In this document: positions 8,160-17,067 of the stretch, one piece after another
Position numbering within the stretch: the first letter of the stretch is position 1
Layout: the number at the start of each line of letters is the position of its first letter
Source: QWQI01 sp964608915
Lineage (GTDB): Bacteria; Planctomycetota; Planctomycetia; Isosphaerales; Isosphaeraceae
Assembly (NCBI GenBank): GCA_964608915.1
Contig: CAZSQA010000018.1
Coordinates: forward strand, 1 to 64,000
DNA length: 64,000 nucleotides
Direction: 5' to 3'
Notes under the pieces: generated by a model
What the model saw: only the letters and a program-made list of their open reading frames with translations
What the model was told of the DNA's origin: nothing
Databases searched by the model: none
Program-made: the position numbers and the translations under genes

Positions 8160-9386
8160 TTACCGCGGGAGGCCGTTGTGATTGCGTGCGGCTTCTCTCA
8201 GCCTGGGCATGAGTTCGGTGGCTTTCTCCGGCACTCCCGCCTTGATGCCGATCTCAGGGTGATCGATGACTGAGATCAGGGTCGTGTCGCCATCCGTCGC
8301 CGTTGCGAGGAAATACATGTTCAGCGCCGGGATCGATACGGCGTAGAATTCCGAAACGGGCTTGCCGAATTGCTTCGTGAATCGATCGCGCGACTGCGCC
8401 AGCGTCATCGTGAGCGCCTTGTTGCCGTAAGCGTCGTCCACCCATTTGTCGTTCCGCTTCTGGATCATGACGCTCGATCGAATTTCATTTGCGGACTGGA
8501 TCGGGTAGAGGACTTTGTCCACGCCTTTTCGAAAGACGCGGCTCGGATCTCCGCCGGGAAAATTCTGCAGTTCGTCGAGCCCGATCCAGGCGACCGGAAA
8601 TGGATCGCCGAGCCGGAGATCGCCGACAGCGGCCCCGGGCCCTTCTTTTCGAATGACCAGCTTGCGGTAGGTCTCCAGCGAGCGTTCCGCGATCTCTCGT
8701 GTTTGAGCGACTGCCTCTTTGGGATCCGTTCCCTGCCCGGGCCGCATGGCTTTTTTCTCCACTTGTTTCGGTTCCGCCGCGCCAGGGGCGTTCCCCGGTG
8801 CGACGACTGCCGCAGTCACGGCGTAGTAATCGTTCCAGTGCGTATGATCCGGGCCCTCGATAAACTCCTCATAGGTAATGTCTCTTTGGTCCCCGATGTT
8901 CGGCGGCCACGGATCGTTGATGGAGACGAACCGCTTGCCGTCCACGGTCAAGAACCCTCGAACGACCATCATGTGGCCGCCTCCGCCAATCCAGTGCCAC
9001 GAAAACGCGAAGGGCCTGTTATGAGTGGCGATCTCGGCACGCAGTTCGTCCCAGCTCAATGCCGTGTCGCTCGTCGTCTGGAACGCGAAGCCGTATTTGT
9101 CGAACTCCGGCCAGCCGCCCTGGATACAGGGCGCGGGCGTCGGCGAATTGCAGCAGTCATTGTGGCTGAATCGTTTGTCGGCCTCGTCGCATTGCGAAAC
9201 GTTCTTCCCGAGAAATTCCATCACCATTTGACCGCTGGCCGCCCAGCACCACATGTTGGTCTGCTGGGCACGCAGAATGACATTCGTAGAGCCGTTGTCC
9301 GGCGGGGTTTGAGCCTGGCATATGGTTCCGGGGGATCCGATCAGCCCGATCGTGGCGAGAACGGCGACCGCATAGCTCTTCGACAT
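8160..9386 (-). CDS. Secreted papain-like (C39/AvrRpt2-type) cysteine protease
   Basis: A 409-residue protein. The start is the ATG at 9386 (MSKSYAVAVLATIGLIGSPG), with AGGAG seven bases upstream; an ATG two codons earlier overlaps that site. A signal peptide ends near CQAQ. The catalytic domain (about 33-190) has Q41-Q42-T-N-M-W-C47-W-A-A, the nucleophile motif of C39-like and AvrRpt2-like proteases. H138 in GGGGHMMVVRGF and N157-D158 in SINDPW complete the triad. A Pro/Lys-rich linker leads into a C-terminal domain (about 235-400) that I do not recognise. Cys pairs around residues 66-87 suggest disulphides and hence export. Bacteriocin processing is unlikely because no ABC transporter is present; a general extracellular protease is more probable. 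Confidence 0.82.
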   Translation of the reverse strand: MSKSYAVAVLATIGLIGSPGTICQAQTPPDNGSTNVILRAQQTNMWCWAASGQMVMEFLGKNVSQCDEADKRFSHNDCCNSPTPAPCIQGGWPEFDKYGFAFQTTSDTALSWDELRAEIATHNRPFAFSWHWIGGGGHMMVVRGFLTVDGKRFVSINDPWPPNIGDQRDITYEEFIEGPDHTHWNDYYAVTAAVVAPGNAPGAAEPKQVEKKAMRPGQGTDPKEAVAQTREIAERSLETYRKLVIRKEGPGAAVGDLRLGDPFPVAWIGLDELQNFPGGDPSRVFRKGVDKVLYPIQSANEIRSSVMIQKRNDKWVDDAYGNKALTMTLAQSRDRFTKQFGKPVSEFYAVSIPALNMYFLATATDGDTTLISVIDHPEIGIKAGVPEKATELMPRLREAARNHNGLPR

Positions 9387-9589
9387 GACCATTCTCCTCT
9401 TCTTCGCGAGGGTCCGAGCGATGCCCGGGCCGATCCGGAAACGGCCCTCTCTCATCGGAAAATCGATCCAGCTGACGAAAAAGCGCAGCGCGGCGAACGG
9501 ACAGTCGTGATACGTTCGAAAAGATCGCCCAGCCCGCTGATCCGCCCGGTCAGGCTCATTCTCATTCGGCGGGCGAAGTGCAAGTCCCT

Positions 9590-9680
9590 GACAAATTGAC
9601 CGGAAAGCCGGATTGACGCAAGGGGTTTCTCGACAGTGGAGATAAACGAACGAAGAAAATGCCCCCCCCTTTTCCTGCCC
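9590..9680. repeat. Dispersed ~90-bp intergenic repeat, copy 1
   Basis: It begins GACAAATTGACCGGAAAG at 9590 and ends near AACGAAGAAAATG and a C-run/TTTTCCT block at about 9680. The same ends and partly conserved middle occur at 13257-13349 in the same orientation. The copy lies in the 592-base divergent spacer 9387-9978, where I see no gene. Confidence 0.75.
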
Positions 9681-9978
9681 CATGATTTTTCGAAAAAACC
9701 AGGCTCTCGCCGGAGTGGGACACCGCACGCGAAACCGGAGGCCGAAACTCCATTGCCTGAGTACGTTAAGACTGATTTCCGAATCGTAATACTACGGGCG
9801 GAACGATGCCCGGCCGGGAAAATCCGGGCTTTCGCGGTGAACGCCGGGGTTGACTGGGGCATCCGGAGGCTTGAAGATCGAAGTCGGCCGATTCGAGAGA
9901 GGGGCGATTCACGAGCGACCGCGAATTCGCTTGCGACCATCACGACTCGATACGCTGATTTTCAGGGCGATTCCGGAC

Positions 9979-11034
9979 ATGATTCCGATACGAACGATGG
10001 TATTACGAGCGGCAATTCTCTTGTCCATCGGCTTCGTAAGCATGAACGGTCAGGATTCCGGTCCGCCGAGGACGAAAGAATTCGAAATCCGGGGCGATCG
10101 CGCGTATCTCGGCGGTGCCCGGTTGAAGTTGTGGGGCATTCGGTGCGGCAATGCCCTGCATAGCGAAACGGTAACGCAGCGGCACATTCGGGCGCTGGAC
10201 AACATGGCCGCGCATGGCATCAATCTGATTGGCGTTTACGTTCAGGGTTCTAACGGCGGCTGGCCGGATCCGGATGCTGGCACGAACGGATTCGGGCGTG
10301 ACGGCAAGTTGAAAAAGGATGTGGCCGATCGGCTGGAGCGGCTGATTCGTGAGGCGGACAGGCGTGGCATGGTCGTCATGGTCGGCCTGTTTTCGCAGCG
10401 AAAGGACCAGGAACTGGAAGGAGACGCGGCGATCAGGCGAGCCGTGGAGGAGACGGCCAGGTTCCTGAACGATCGAGGCCTGGCCAACGTGTTCGTCGAC
10501 CTGGTCCACGAATTCGATCATACGGCGCGGATGGATCAGCGATTGTTCCGCGAGCCTGACGGCGAACAGAAAAAGGCGCAACTGACGGCCTGGTTCAAGG
10601 CGATCGCGCCCGGGATCGAAGTCGGCGTATGTCCTTATATGAAGTCGCCGACGGGGACGACCTATCCGGGCATGGAAGTTCGGATCATTCAGAAGGAAAT
10701 GGAGATTCCGAAGGAAGGATTCGTCGTGAACGTGGAGACGCAGAAGCAGGACAGCTACGAGGACGACGGCGTGTTCAACGAGGGGCATCTCGAATTCGTG
10801 TTCGACGATTGCCGCCGGTATGCCGAGGCCGAGAATGCCGCGATGATGTTTCACGCGGCGTTTATCCAGGGGATTTCGAATCGCAGCGGCACGGCGCCTC
10901 ATGCCGAGATCGGCGGCCGCGGCACGAGCCCGAGCGATCGGGGCGTGCGGTTCTATTATGAATGGGTCAGGGACAACGTGGGGGCCTGGAAATATCCGAA
11001 TCATGTCAAGATCGGACCGGACGGTGCGAAATGA
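9979..11034 (+). CDS. Secreted TIM-barrel glycosidase-like protein, copy 1
   Basis: A 351-residue protein from the ATG at 9979, with an N-terminal signal (MVLRAAILLSIGFVSMNGQD). The body begins KEFEIRGDRAYLGGARLKLW, resembling the small beta-cap often fused before GH-A clan barrels. It continues with repeating beta/alpha segments: HGINLIGVYVQGSNGG, RGMVVMVGLF, and NVFVDLVHEFDH with a candidate acid/base Glu. NVGAWKYPNHVK lies near the end. A paralogue at 12039-13073 has the same plan. The stop overlaps the start of the DUF1559 gene by ATGA, so the two are translationally coupled. A glycoside hydrolase role is inference; the GH family is not clear. Confidence 0.75.
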   Translation: MIPIRTMVLRAAILLSIGFVSMNGQDSGPPRTKEFEIRGDRAYLGGARLKLWGIRCGNALHSETVTQRHIRALDNMAAHGINLIGVYVQGSNGGWPDPDAGTNGFGRDGKLKKDVADRLERLIREADRRGMVVMVGLFSQRKDQELEGDAAIRRAVEETARFLNDRGLANVFVDLVHEFDHTARMDQRLFREPDGEQKKAQLTAWFKAIAPGIEVGVCPYMKSPTGTTYPGMEVRIIQKEMEIPKEGFVVNVETQKQDSYEDDGVFNEGHLEFVFDDCRRYAEAENAAMMFHAAFIQGISNRSGTAPHAEIGGRGTSPSDRGVRFYYEWVRDNVGAWKYPNHVKIGPDGAK

Positions 11035-12020
11035 AGGGCAATAACGGAAAGAGCCGAAATTGCAGCGGGTTCACGTTGATCGAATTGCTGGTGGTGATCG
11101 CCATCATCGCCGTCCTGATTTCCCTGTTGCTTCCGGCGGTCCAGTCCGCGCGTGAGACGGCCAGGCGAGCCCAGTGCACGAATAACCTGAAGCAGATCGG
11201 GCTGGCGATTCACAATTACGAATCGGTGCATTCGCGATTGCCATCCGCACGGACCGGTTCGCCGCACTTGTGGTCTTCGCTGGCTCAAATGCTGCCGATG
11301 CTGGAAGGCACGTCGGTTCAGAATGCGATCAATTTTCAATTGGGCAGTCTGCCGGCACCGGCCCGCCCGTGGGATTACGGAAACACCACGGCTTTGGCGA
11401 CCGTGATCCGCACGTTCCTGTGCCCGTCGGATCCCGGACCCGAGAAGCTGACGCCCGATTTCGGCCCGAACAATTACATGGCGAATTCCGGAACCGGCCG
11501 GCAAAACGGCGGAAGCTTCCGGCAGGAAGACGGTTTCGAACAGGTGGACGGCGTTTTCTATGACCGTTCGTCGGTTCGGTTTTCGGAGGTCGTCGACGGG
11601 CTGAGCAACACGGCCGCGTTCACTGAATCGATCAAGGGGAACGGCGTCGACACGCCAGGGCCGACCGCCGCGGATCCGTTTCTTCAATATGCGCAGGGCC
11701 CGGCGCTGACATCGATCAGCGATGACTTCTGCCGGAACTCGATCATCGGGTGGGTCGGGCAGCGCGGGCGCGAGTGGGCACGCGGCAGTTTCATTTACGC
11801 CACGATCAATTTCTACCGGACACCGAATCACGCGATGTACGATTGCATGTCGGGCAACGTGATCGGCCGCATGTCGGCCCGGAGCTATCATCCAGGCGGC
11901 GTGAACGTGCTATTTCTGGATGGCCACGTCCGGTTCGTGAAGAGCTCGATCACCGAGACGACCTGGTGGGCCGTTTCGACGCGGAATCGGGGCGAAGTCA
12001 TTTCCGCGGACGCTCTTTGA
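11031..12020 (+). CDS. DUF1559 prepilin-like protein
   Basis: A 329-residue protein starting at ATG 11031, inside the ATGA overlap with the upstream gene. The N-terminus GFTLIELLVVIAIIAVLISL is a type IV pilin/pseudopilin signal (G before F, Glu at +5, hydrophobic helix), followed by LLPAVQSARETARRAQCTNN. The C-terminus has the family's FLDGHVRFVKSSI motif, and GLSNTAAFTESIKG lies in the middle. These DUF1559 (SBP_bac_10) proteins occur in very high copy in planctomycetes and are thought to be pseudopilins processed by PilD-type peptidase; their roles are largely unknown. Its place between two glycosidase-like paralogues suggests a three-gene unit. Confidence 0.95.
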   Translation: MKGNNGKSRNCSGFTLIELLVVIAIIAVLISLLLPAVQSARETARRAQCTNNLKQIGLAIHNYESVHSRLPSARTGSPHLWSSLAQMLPMLEGTSVQNAINFQLGSLPAPARPWDYGNTTALATVIRTFLCPSDPGPEKLTPDFGPNNYMANSGTGRQNGGSFRQEDGFEQVDGVFYDRSSVRFSEVVDGLSNTAAFTESIKGNGVDTPGPTAADPFLQYAQGPALTSISDDFCRNSIIGWVGQRGREWARGSFIYATINFYRTPNHAMYDCMSGNVIGRMSARSYHPGGVNVLFLDGHVRFVKSSITETTWWAVSTRNRGEVISADAL

Positions 12021-12038
12021 CCGAACAGGAGATCCGAA

Positions 12039-13073
12039 ATGTCGATTCGATGGATCATCTCGCTGATGGCTGCCTGGATTCTGGCATCCGCCGCCGGTTC
12101 GAGTCGCGGAGCCGAACCGACGAAGGAGTTCGAAATTCGCGACGGTGCCGCCAGGCTCGGCGGCAAGCCAGTAAAACTCTGGGGCTTGCGCTGCAATAAC
12201 GCGCTGATGAGCCCGGCGGTGACGGAGCGATTGATCAATAATCTCGATGATTATGCGGATCACGGGATCAATTTGATTTCGGTTTCGCTGCAAGGGACGA
12301 ACGGCGGTTTTCCGGACGTCAACGCCGGCCCGAACGCGTTCACGTCCGACGGCAGGCTGATCCCCGGCTTCGCCCGCAGACTCACCTGGCTCGTTCGCGA
12401 AGCGGACAAGCGGGGTATGGTCGTGTGTATCGGCATGTTCATGCCGCGCAAGGACGATCTGCTCAAGGACGAAGCCGCGATTCGGAACGCGATCGAACGG
12501 ACGGCGGACTTATTGAAATCGGAGGCGATCGGCAACGTGTTCGTCAACATGTTCCAGGAATTCGACCACCCCCTGCGTATCGATCACGAACTTTTCCGTG
12601 AGCCGGACGGAGCCGCGAAGAAGGCGAAGCTGGCGGGCTGGTTCAAGGCAGTCGCTCCGAACGTGGAGATCGGCTTCTGCCCGAATCATCAGTCGAAATC
12701 GAAAGTCGAATATCCAGGCTGCGACATCCTGATGTTTCATGAAGAGATGCCGATCCCCGCTTCGGGATTCTCTCTCAATACCGAAACGCCTGATCGGGAC
12801 GCATCCGGCAACGAAGGAATTTTCAACAAGTTTCATCTCAGGTCTCTCGAAGCCGAATGGAATCTGTATCTGAAGACGCCCGGAACGGCCATGCTGTTCC
12901 GGAGTCCATACGTCGAGGACGTGACGGGCAAGCAGGGCACAGGCCCGAATTTCGAAATGGGCGGCGAAGGAACCGGCGAATCGGATCGCGGCATCGCGCC
13001 TTACTTCCGCTGGCTCAAAATGAACGTCGGCGCGTGGAAATATCCGGATCACGTCAAGCCTGAAGCCCGATAG
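12039..13073 (+). CDS. Secreted TIM-barrel glycosidase-like protein, copy 2
   Basis: A 344-residue paralogue of the protein at 9979-11034. It starts MSIRWIISLMAAWILASAAG, a signal peptide ending near SRGAEP, with AGGAGA seven bases before the ATG. Matching landmarks are KEFEIRDGAARLGGKPVKLW, HGINLISVSLQGTNGG, ADKRGMVVCIGMF, FVNMFQEFDHPLRIDHELF, GFCPNHQSK and MNVGAWKYPDHVK. The aligned EFDH motif is kept, so both copies may be active. It begins 19 bases after the DUF1559 stop, so all three genes look like one operon. The pair probably arose by tandem duplication and then diverged. Substrate unknown. Confidence 0.78.
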   Translation: MSIRWIISLMAAWILASAAGSSRGAEPTKEFEIRDGAARLGGKPVKLWGLRCNNALMSPAVTERLINNLDDYADHGINLISVSLQGTNGGFPDVNAGPNAFTSDGRLIPGFARRLTWLVREADKRGMVVCIGMFMPRKDDLLKDEAAIRNAIERTADLLKSEAIGNVFVNMFQEFDHPLRIDHELFREPDGAAKKAKLAGWFKAVAPNVEIGFCPNHQSKSKVEYPGCDILMFHEEMPIPASGFSLNTETPDRDASGNEGIFNKFHLRSLEAEWNLYLKTPGTAMLFRSPYVEDVTGKQGTGPNFEMGGEGTGESDRGIAPYFRWLKMNVGAWKYPDHVKPEAR

Positions 13074-13256
13074 CCAGGCTTTCGAATCGCGATCAGGCTT
13101 CGAACCGATCGACCGGTTCTCCACGAGCGATCGCCTGGCACTTGCAATTCCCTCTTCCGGATTCGTCTCGATTTCAGGCCCGATCAGAACGACCAGCAGC
13201 CCGCCGGCATGATCCGTGCCCGCTGAGCCCGCCTGGAGAGCGATCTGCAACGATCC

Positions 13257-13349
13257 GACAAATTGACCGGAAAGCGTGAGTGCCGCAAAGGTTTTATCCG
13301 GAAAGGAGTTAAGGGAACGAAGAAAATGACCCCCGTCCCCTTTTCCTCA
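13257..13349. repeat. Dispersed ~90-bp intergenic repeat, copy 2
   Basis: It starts GACAAATTGACCGGAAAG like the copy at 9590 and ends AACGAAGAAAATGACCCCCG, then TCCCCTTTTCCTCA, exactly at the stop codon (13347-13349) of the minus-strand gene. The GGGGACGGGGGTCATTTT-type end resembles REP-like sequences linked to RAYT transposases; none is seen here. The rest of 13074-13256 holds no gene. Confidence 0.75.
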
Positions 13350-14402
13350 CCACTCTACCAGGCTTCGGATCGATTCGACCATCAGGGGGCTCAGGCCTCG
13401 GATGGCGATCAACTCGTCCAGCGACTTCACCGGCCGGGCCGCGACGATCTTTTTCGCCAGCGCCGGGCCGATGCCGGGCAGGTTCGCGGCGATCTTGGCT
13501 GTGCTGGCCTTGTTCAGGTTTACCCGCAAGACTTCGCTGGATTTCGCACGCACGGGCTTTGCCGATCGTGTCGAAAACGACTCGGCCGCTTTGCCTCGCC
13601 CCCCTGCCCCGGCGGCCTGGACGGTCGGCCTGCCCGCCGCGTCTGCCTGAAACGATCGATACGACGAAGCCGAGCGGCCGGCCGGTGTCTCTGGCGCGAT
13701 CATCGAAAGCCGGAACTGGTGCGTGTTGCGGGCGCCGTCCAGGTCTTTCGGAGCTTTCACGGTCGTGCGCAGTTGCGGGGTGCTGCGCGACCAGGGTTTG
13801 AACCACAGGCTCGTCACGACGACCTTGTGGTCGTTGTCCAGCAGCTCCAGCACCGGGTAATGGCCTGTCTCGGCCTGCCTGGCCGTGATCGTCACCGGGA
13901 TCGGCAGCCCGGCGAAAACGTCGTCCGGCTGCGGCCGTTGCCACGACAGGCCGAAGCCGCCGTCGTTCGGTGGCGTCGGTTCCCATGAGGCGATAACGCT
14001 TTGCCCCGGAATGTCCTTCGGCGTGACGATCCGGATCTTCCGCTCGATCGTCGATTCGGACATCGAGCCGTCCTCGGCCCGGAATGCGCCGGTCATCCGC
14101 AGCGTCCAGTCCCCTTCCGGCCGGTCGTTCGTGGCCAGGTCGCGGCTCAGGTCGAAATTGCAGACGAAATGACACGAAATGTCACTCATGCCGATCGTCT
14201 GCGTCGCGAACGACTTCAGCCCCATCACCTTGCCGGCCGGGTCGATCAGCTTGACGCTCATCGACCGGGGCATCGACCGCAGTGCGATGCCATTTCGGAC
14301 GACGTCGCGATATGCCCGGCCCACGACGGCCAGATTGCCGTCGCCACGAAACGCCAGGCCGGCATCCGGATAGGCGAACGACATGACATTGGGCGAAGAC
14401 AT
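13347..14402 (-). CDS. Helix-hairpin-helix protein with beta-rich N-terminal region
   Basis: A 351-residue protein; the ATG at 14402 has AAAGGA eight bases upstream. The first ~240 residues look like two beta-sandwich modules (DLSRDLATNDRPEGDWTLRM and PVTITARQAETGHYPVLELL are typical stretches), with no signal peptide. A basic, Ala/Ser-rich linker follows. The last ~60 residues are a tandem helix-hairpin-helix unit like ComEA/PsbU: VNLNKASTAKIAANLPGIGP, ALAKKIVAARP, LDELIAIRGLSPLMVESIR. This unit normally binds DNA or mediates protein contact. The combination with an Ig-like N-terminal half is unusual. It lies 69 bases downstream of aroE on the same strand and may be co-transcribed. Confidence 0.72.
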   Translation of the reverse strand: MSSPNVMSFAYPDAGLAFRGDGNLAVVGRAYRDVVRNGIALRSMPRSMSVKLIDPAGKVMGLKSFATQTIGMSDISCHFVCNFDLSRDLATNDRPEGDWTLRMTGAFRAEDGSMSESTIERKIRIVTPKDIPGQSVIASWEPTPPNDGGFGLSWQRPQPDDVFAGLPIPVTITARQAETGHYPVLELLDNDHKVVVTSLWFKPWSRSTPQLRTTVKAPKDLDGARNTHQFRLSMIAPETPAGRSASSYRSFQADAAGRPTVQAAGAGGRGKAAESFSTRSAKPVRAKSSEVLRVNLNKASTAKIAANLPGIGPALAKKIVAARPVKSLDELIAIRGLSPLMVESIRSLVEW

Positions 14403-14471
14403 GGCACAAGTCCTTTAGAAACCGTCTTCCGATCGATCGACACCGCCGAACCGCCCGGCGGAGGTCGTATT

Positions 14472-15335
14472 TCACGCCCCGAAGATCGCCTCTAGCGCCG
14501 CCCGCATCACGGCCGGTTCGGGGCTTTGGCCGCCCGTCCACAGCTCGATGCCGATCACGCCCTGATTGACCAGCATTCCCAGGCCGTCGAGCGTGCGCAG
14601 CCCCTTCGCCTGAGCGTCGCGGATCAGCCGGGTTTTCGGCGGGTTGGGGATCACGTCACACACGATCGCGTCGGGGCCAAGCGGTGCGAGGCTCACTGGC
14701 ACGTGGGCGTCGACATCCGGATAAAGCCCGATCGACGTGCTGTTGACGAGCAAGTCCGTGGCCGAGTCGGGCTCATAGGTGCCGTTCAAGGGCACGAAGC
14801 TCGTCGCGGTTTTCGTGACTTCCTTCAGCCGGGCTTCCAGAGTCCGGCCCCGTTCTTCGTTGCGGTTGACGATCGTGATCTTCGCCGCGCCGGCCAGGGC
14901 CAGCTCGACGGCGATCGCCCGGGCCGCGCCGCCGGCACCCAGCAGCACGACATTCGCCCCTTCCACCGGCCGCAGGGCACGCACCGATTGCAGAAAGCCC
15001 TTGCCGTCGGTATTTTCGCCAAGCAGGCGGCCGTCGCGAATGGCCACGCAGTTGACGGCCCCGATCTTCTCGGCGGCGGGCGTCAGTTCGTCCAGGTGGC
15101 GGATGACTTCCACCTTGTGCGGTATGGTGCAGTTGAAGCCCTTGAAGCCCATGGCGCGGGCTCCGCGCACGGCATCGCCGAGGTTTTCGGGGCGGACTTC
15201 GACCGTCAGATACCGCCAGGCGAGGCCCATGGCCGCATAGGCCGGTTCGATCATGGCCTGGGTCGGGTTCTCGGCCACGGGAAAGCCGAAACAGGCGGTC
15301 AGGCCCTGCAGAAAGTTCGGTGCGTCTTTGGCCAT
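14472..15335 (-). CDS. aroE: Shikimate dehydrogenase, atypical shikimate-binding motif
   Basis: A 287-residue protein from ATG 15335 (MAKDAPNFLQGLTACFGFPV). It would catalyse NADPH-dependent reduction of 3-dehydroshikimate in the chorismate pathway. The catalytic pair is present: K74 in TIPHK and D110 in ENTDGKGF. The nucleotide loop GAGGAARA is at 133-140 and VNRNEERG follows it; the final NQGVIGIELWTGG also fits AroE. The usual substrate motif HSxSP near residue 22 is replaced by AENPTQ, so the two Ser ligands become Asn and Thr. I recall this NPTQ variant from other planctomycete AroE-like proteins, so it may be a lineage-specific form and not a defect; a quinate/shikimate-dehydrogenase-like paralogue is the alternative. 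Confidence 0.85.
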   Translation of the reverse strand: MAKDAPNFLQGLTACFGFPVAENPTQAMIEPAYAAMGLAWRYLTVEVRPENLGDAVRGARAMGFKGFNCTIPHKVEVIRHLDELTPAAEKIGAVNCVAIRDGRLLGENTDGKGFLQSVRALRPVEGANVVLLGAGGAARAIAVELALAGAAKITIVNRNEERGRTLEARLKEVTKTATSFVPLNGTYEPDSATDLLVNSTSIGLYPDVDAHVPVSLAPLGPDAIVCDVIPNPPKTRLIRDAQAKGLRTLDGLGMLVNQGVIGIELWTGGQSPEPAVMRAALEAIFGA

Positions 15336-15423
15336 CGGTCTCGAATGCCCTGGTGTGTGTGCGGCGGCGGGTTTCGCCCGTTCGCTCTCCCCGAATCGTC
15401 CGTCGCCGGAAAGAGGTGCTGCC

Positions 15424-16920
15424 ATGCGGTCGAATACGTCGCCGGGTTATCTTCGGTCAATCGCACGCGCGTTTCAAGGGCTGAGGCGGCAGCGGAAGAG
15501 AGTCGAACCGGCAATCGTCGTGATTTGCTCATTCGCCGCGACTTGCCTGAATCTCGCGATCGAATCAGCCGCCGATGACGTGCGCCACCCCAAAGCCACG
15601 CCGCAGCGGCCCAATATTCTTTTCATTTACACCGACGATCAGGCCACTTGGACGCTCGGCGCCTATGGCCGGCCCGACACCCGCACACCCGTGCTCGACC
15701 GACTGGCGCGTGAGGGAACCACGTTCGACGCCGCCTTCACCACCACGCCCGTGTGTTCGCCGTCGCGGGCCGGGCTCATGACGGGCCTGTATTCTACGCA
15801 GGTGGGCATTCGCGACTGGCTGAATCCGCAAACCGAACCGAAGGCCGGCCTGGCCCCGGCGTTTCTCACGTGGCCTGAGGTGCTCAAGGCCCATGGCTAT
15901 GCCACGATGCTCGTCGGCAAATGGCATTTGGGGCTTGAGGATCAATTTCATCCGACCCGCAGCGGCTTCGACGATTTTTACGGCTTTCGCGGCGGGGGCA
16001 CGACGCCCCGCGACCCGGTGCTGGAAGCTGAAGGCATCTCCGAAAAACGGCCCGGGTTCGTCAGTGACCTGATCACGGACCGCGCCGTGAAATTCATTCG
16101 TGAAAATGCAAGCGGCACGTGGCTGGCGGCCGTGCATTTCCGCGAACCGCATGCCCCTTACGCCCCGACAGCCGAAGATGACGCCGCGGCCGTGGCGGAC
16201 ATCGAAATTGCCCTGCCCGATGTGCCCGGGCTGCCGCGCGAGCGTATCATGAAGCTGCGCCGCGAATATCTGGCTTCGGTGCGATCGGTCGACCGCAACG
16301 TCGGCCGGCTGCTGGCCCTGCTGGGGGAATTGAAACTGGACGAAAACACGCTCGTCATTTTCACCAGCGATCACGGGTATATGATCGGCGAGCATGGCCT
16401 GCATCATAAGGGGAACGGCAGCTGGATCGTCGAGGGCAAGACAGGCCCCCGGCCGAACATGTTCGACAACGCCATCCAGGTGCCGCTGATCGTGCGCCAG
16501 CCGGGCCGCGTGCCGGCCGGGCACCGGGTGAAGCGCACCTTCACCCAGCTGGATCACTTCGCCACCGTTCTGGCCTGGGTGGGCCTGGGGCTGCCGGCGA
16601 ACCTGAAGATCGAAGGCCGTAACGCCGCGCCGCTGCTGGCCGGCGGCGAGGTGAAGGGCTGGGACGATTCGAATTTCGGCCAGTATGACATGAAGCACTA
16701 TCGAGAGGCCCGCATGCGGATGATCCGCACGCCGAAGGCCAAGCTGATCCGCCATTTCGAAGACGCCGCGCTGGATGAACTTTATGACCTGTCCGCCGAC
16801 CCCGGCGAGACGAAGAACCTGGCTGCCGACCCGGCCGCCGCACAGTTGCGGGGCGAGCTGGAAGCGGAACTGCTGCGGCGGATGCGGGCGATCGACGACC
16901 CGCTGGCGAAGCGGGAATGA
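15424..16920 (+). CDS. Arylsulfatase-type sulfatase
   Basis: A 498-residue protein from ATG 15424, 88 bases divergent from aroE. An N-terminal hydrophobic segment (AIVVICSFAATCLNLAIESA) suggests export. The alkaline-phosphatase-fold metal site begins NILFIYTDDQATWTLGAYGR, and C111-S-P-S-R115 is the sulfatase signature whose Cys becomes formylglycine. KWHLGLEDQ and FTSDHGYMIGEHGLHHKGN complete the active-site set. The C-terminus DELYDLSADPGETKNLA is typical of the family. Planctomycetes carry many such enzymes for desulfating algal or other sulfated polysaccharides. The Cys-type core suits a formylglycine-generating enzyme encoded elsewhere. The substrate cannot be predicted. Confidence 0.93.
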   Translation: MRSNTSPGYLRSIARAFQGLRRQRKRVEPAIVVICSFAATCLNLAIESAADDVRHPKATPQRPNILFIYTDDQATWTLGAYGRPDTRTPVLDRLAREGTTFDAAFTTTPVCSPSRAGLMTGLYSTQVGIRDWLNPQTEPKAGLAPAFLTWPEVLKAHGYATMLVGKWHLGLEDQFHPTRSGFDDFYGFRGGGTTPRDPVLEAEGISEKRPGFVSDLITDRAVKFIRENASGTWLAAVHFREPHAPYAPTAEDDAAAVADIEIALPDVPGLPRERIMKLRREYLASVRSVDRNVGRLLALLGELKLDENTLVIFTSDHGYMIGEHGLHHKGNGSWIVEGKTGPRPNMFDNAIQVPLIVRQPGRVPAGHRVKRTFTQLDHFATVLAWVGLGLPANLKIEGRNAAPLLAGGEVKGWDDSNFGQYDMKHYREARMRMIRTPKAKLIRHFEDAALDELYDLSADPGETKNLAADPAAAQLRGELEAELLRRMRAIDDPLAKRE

Positions 16921-17067
16921 CGCCACGGCGCGTCCACTTTCCGAAACGTCGGGAGATGACTGTTCGCGGGCGACAGGACTTTGGTAGAAATAGGTCTCGA
17001 GTTCGAATGACGCCCGCGACCTTGCCCCGAACGTGGGCACATCTTGCCGAACGTGATCAGCCAGACG

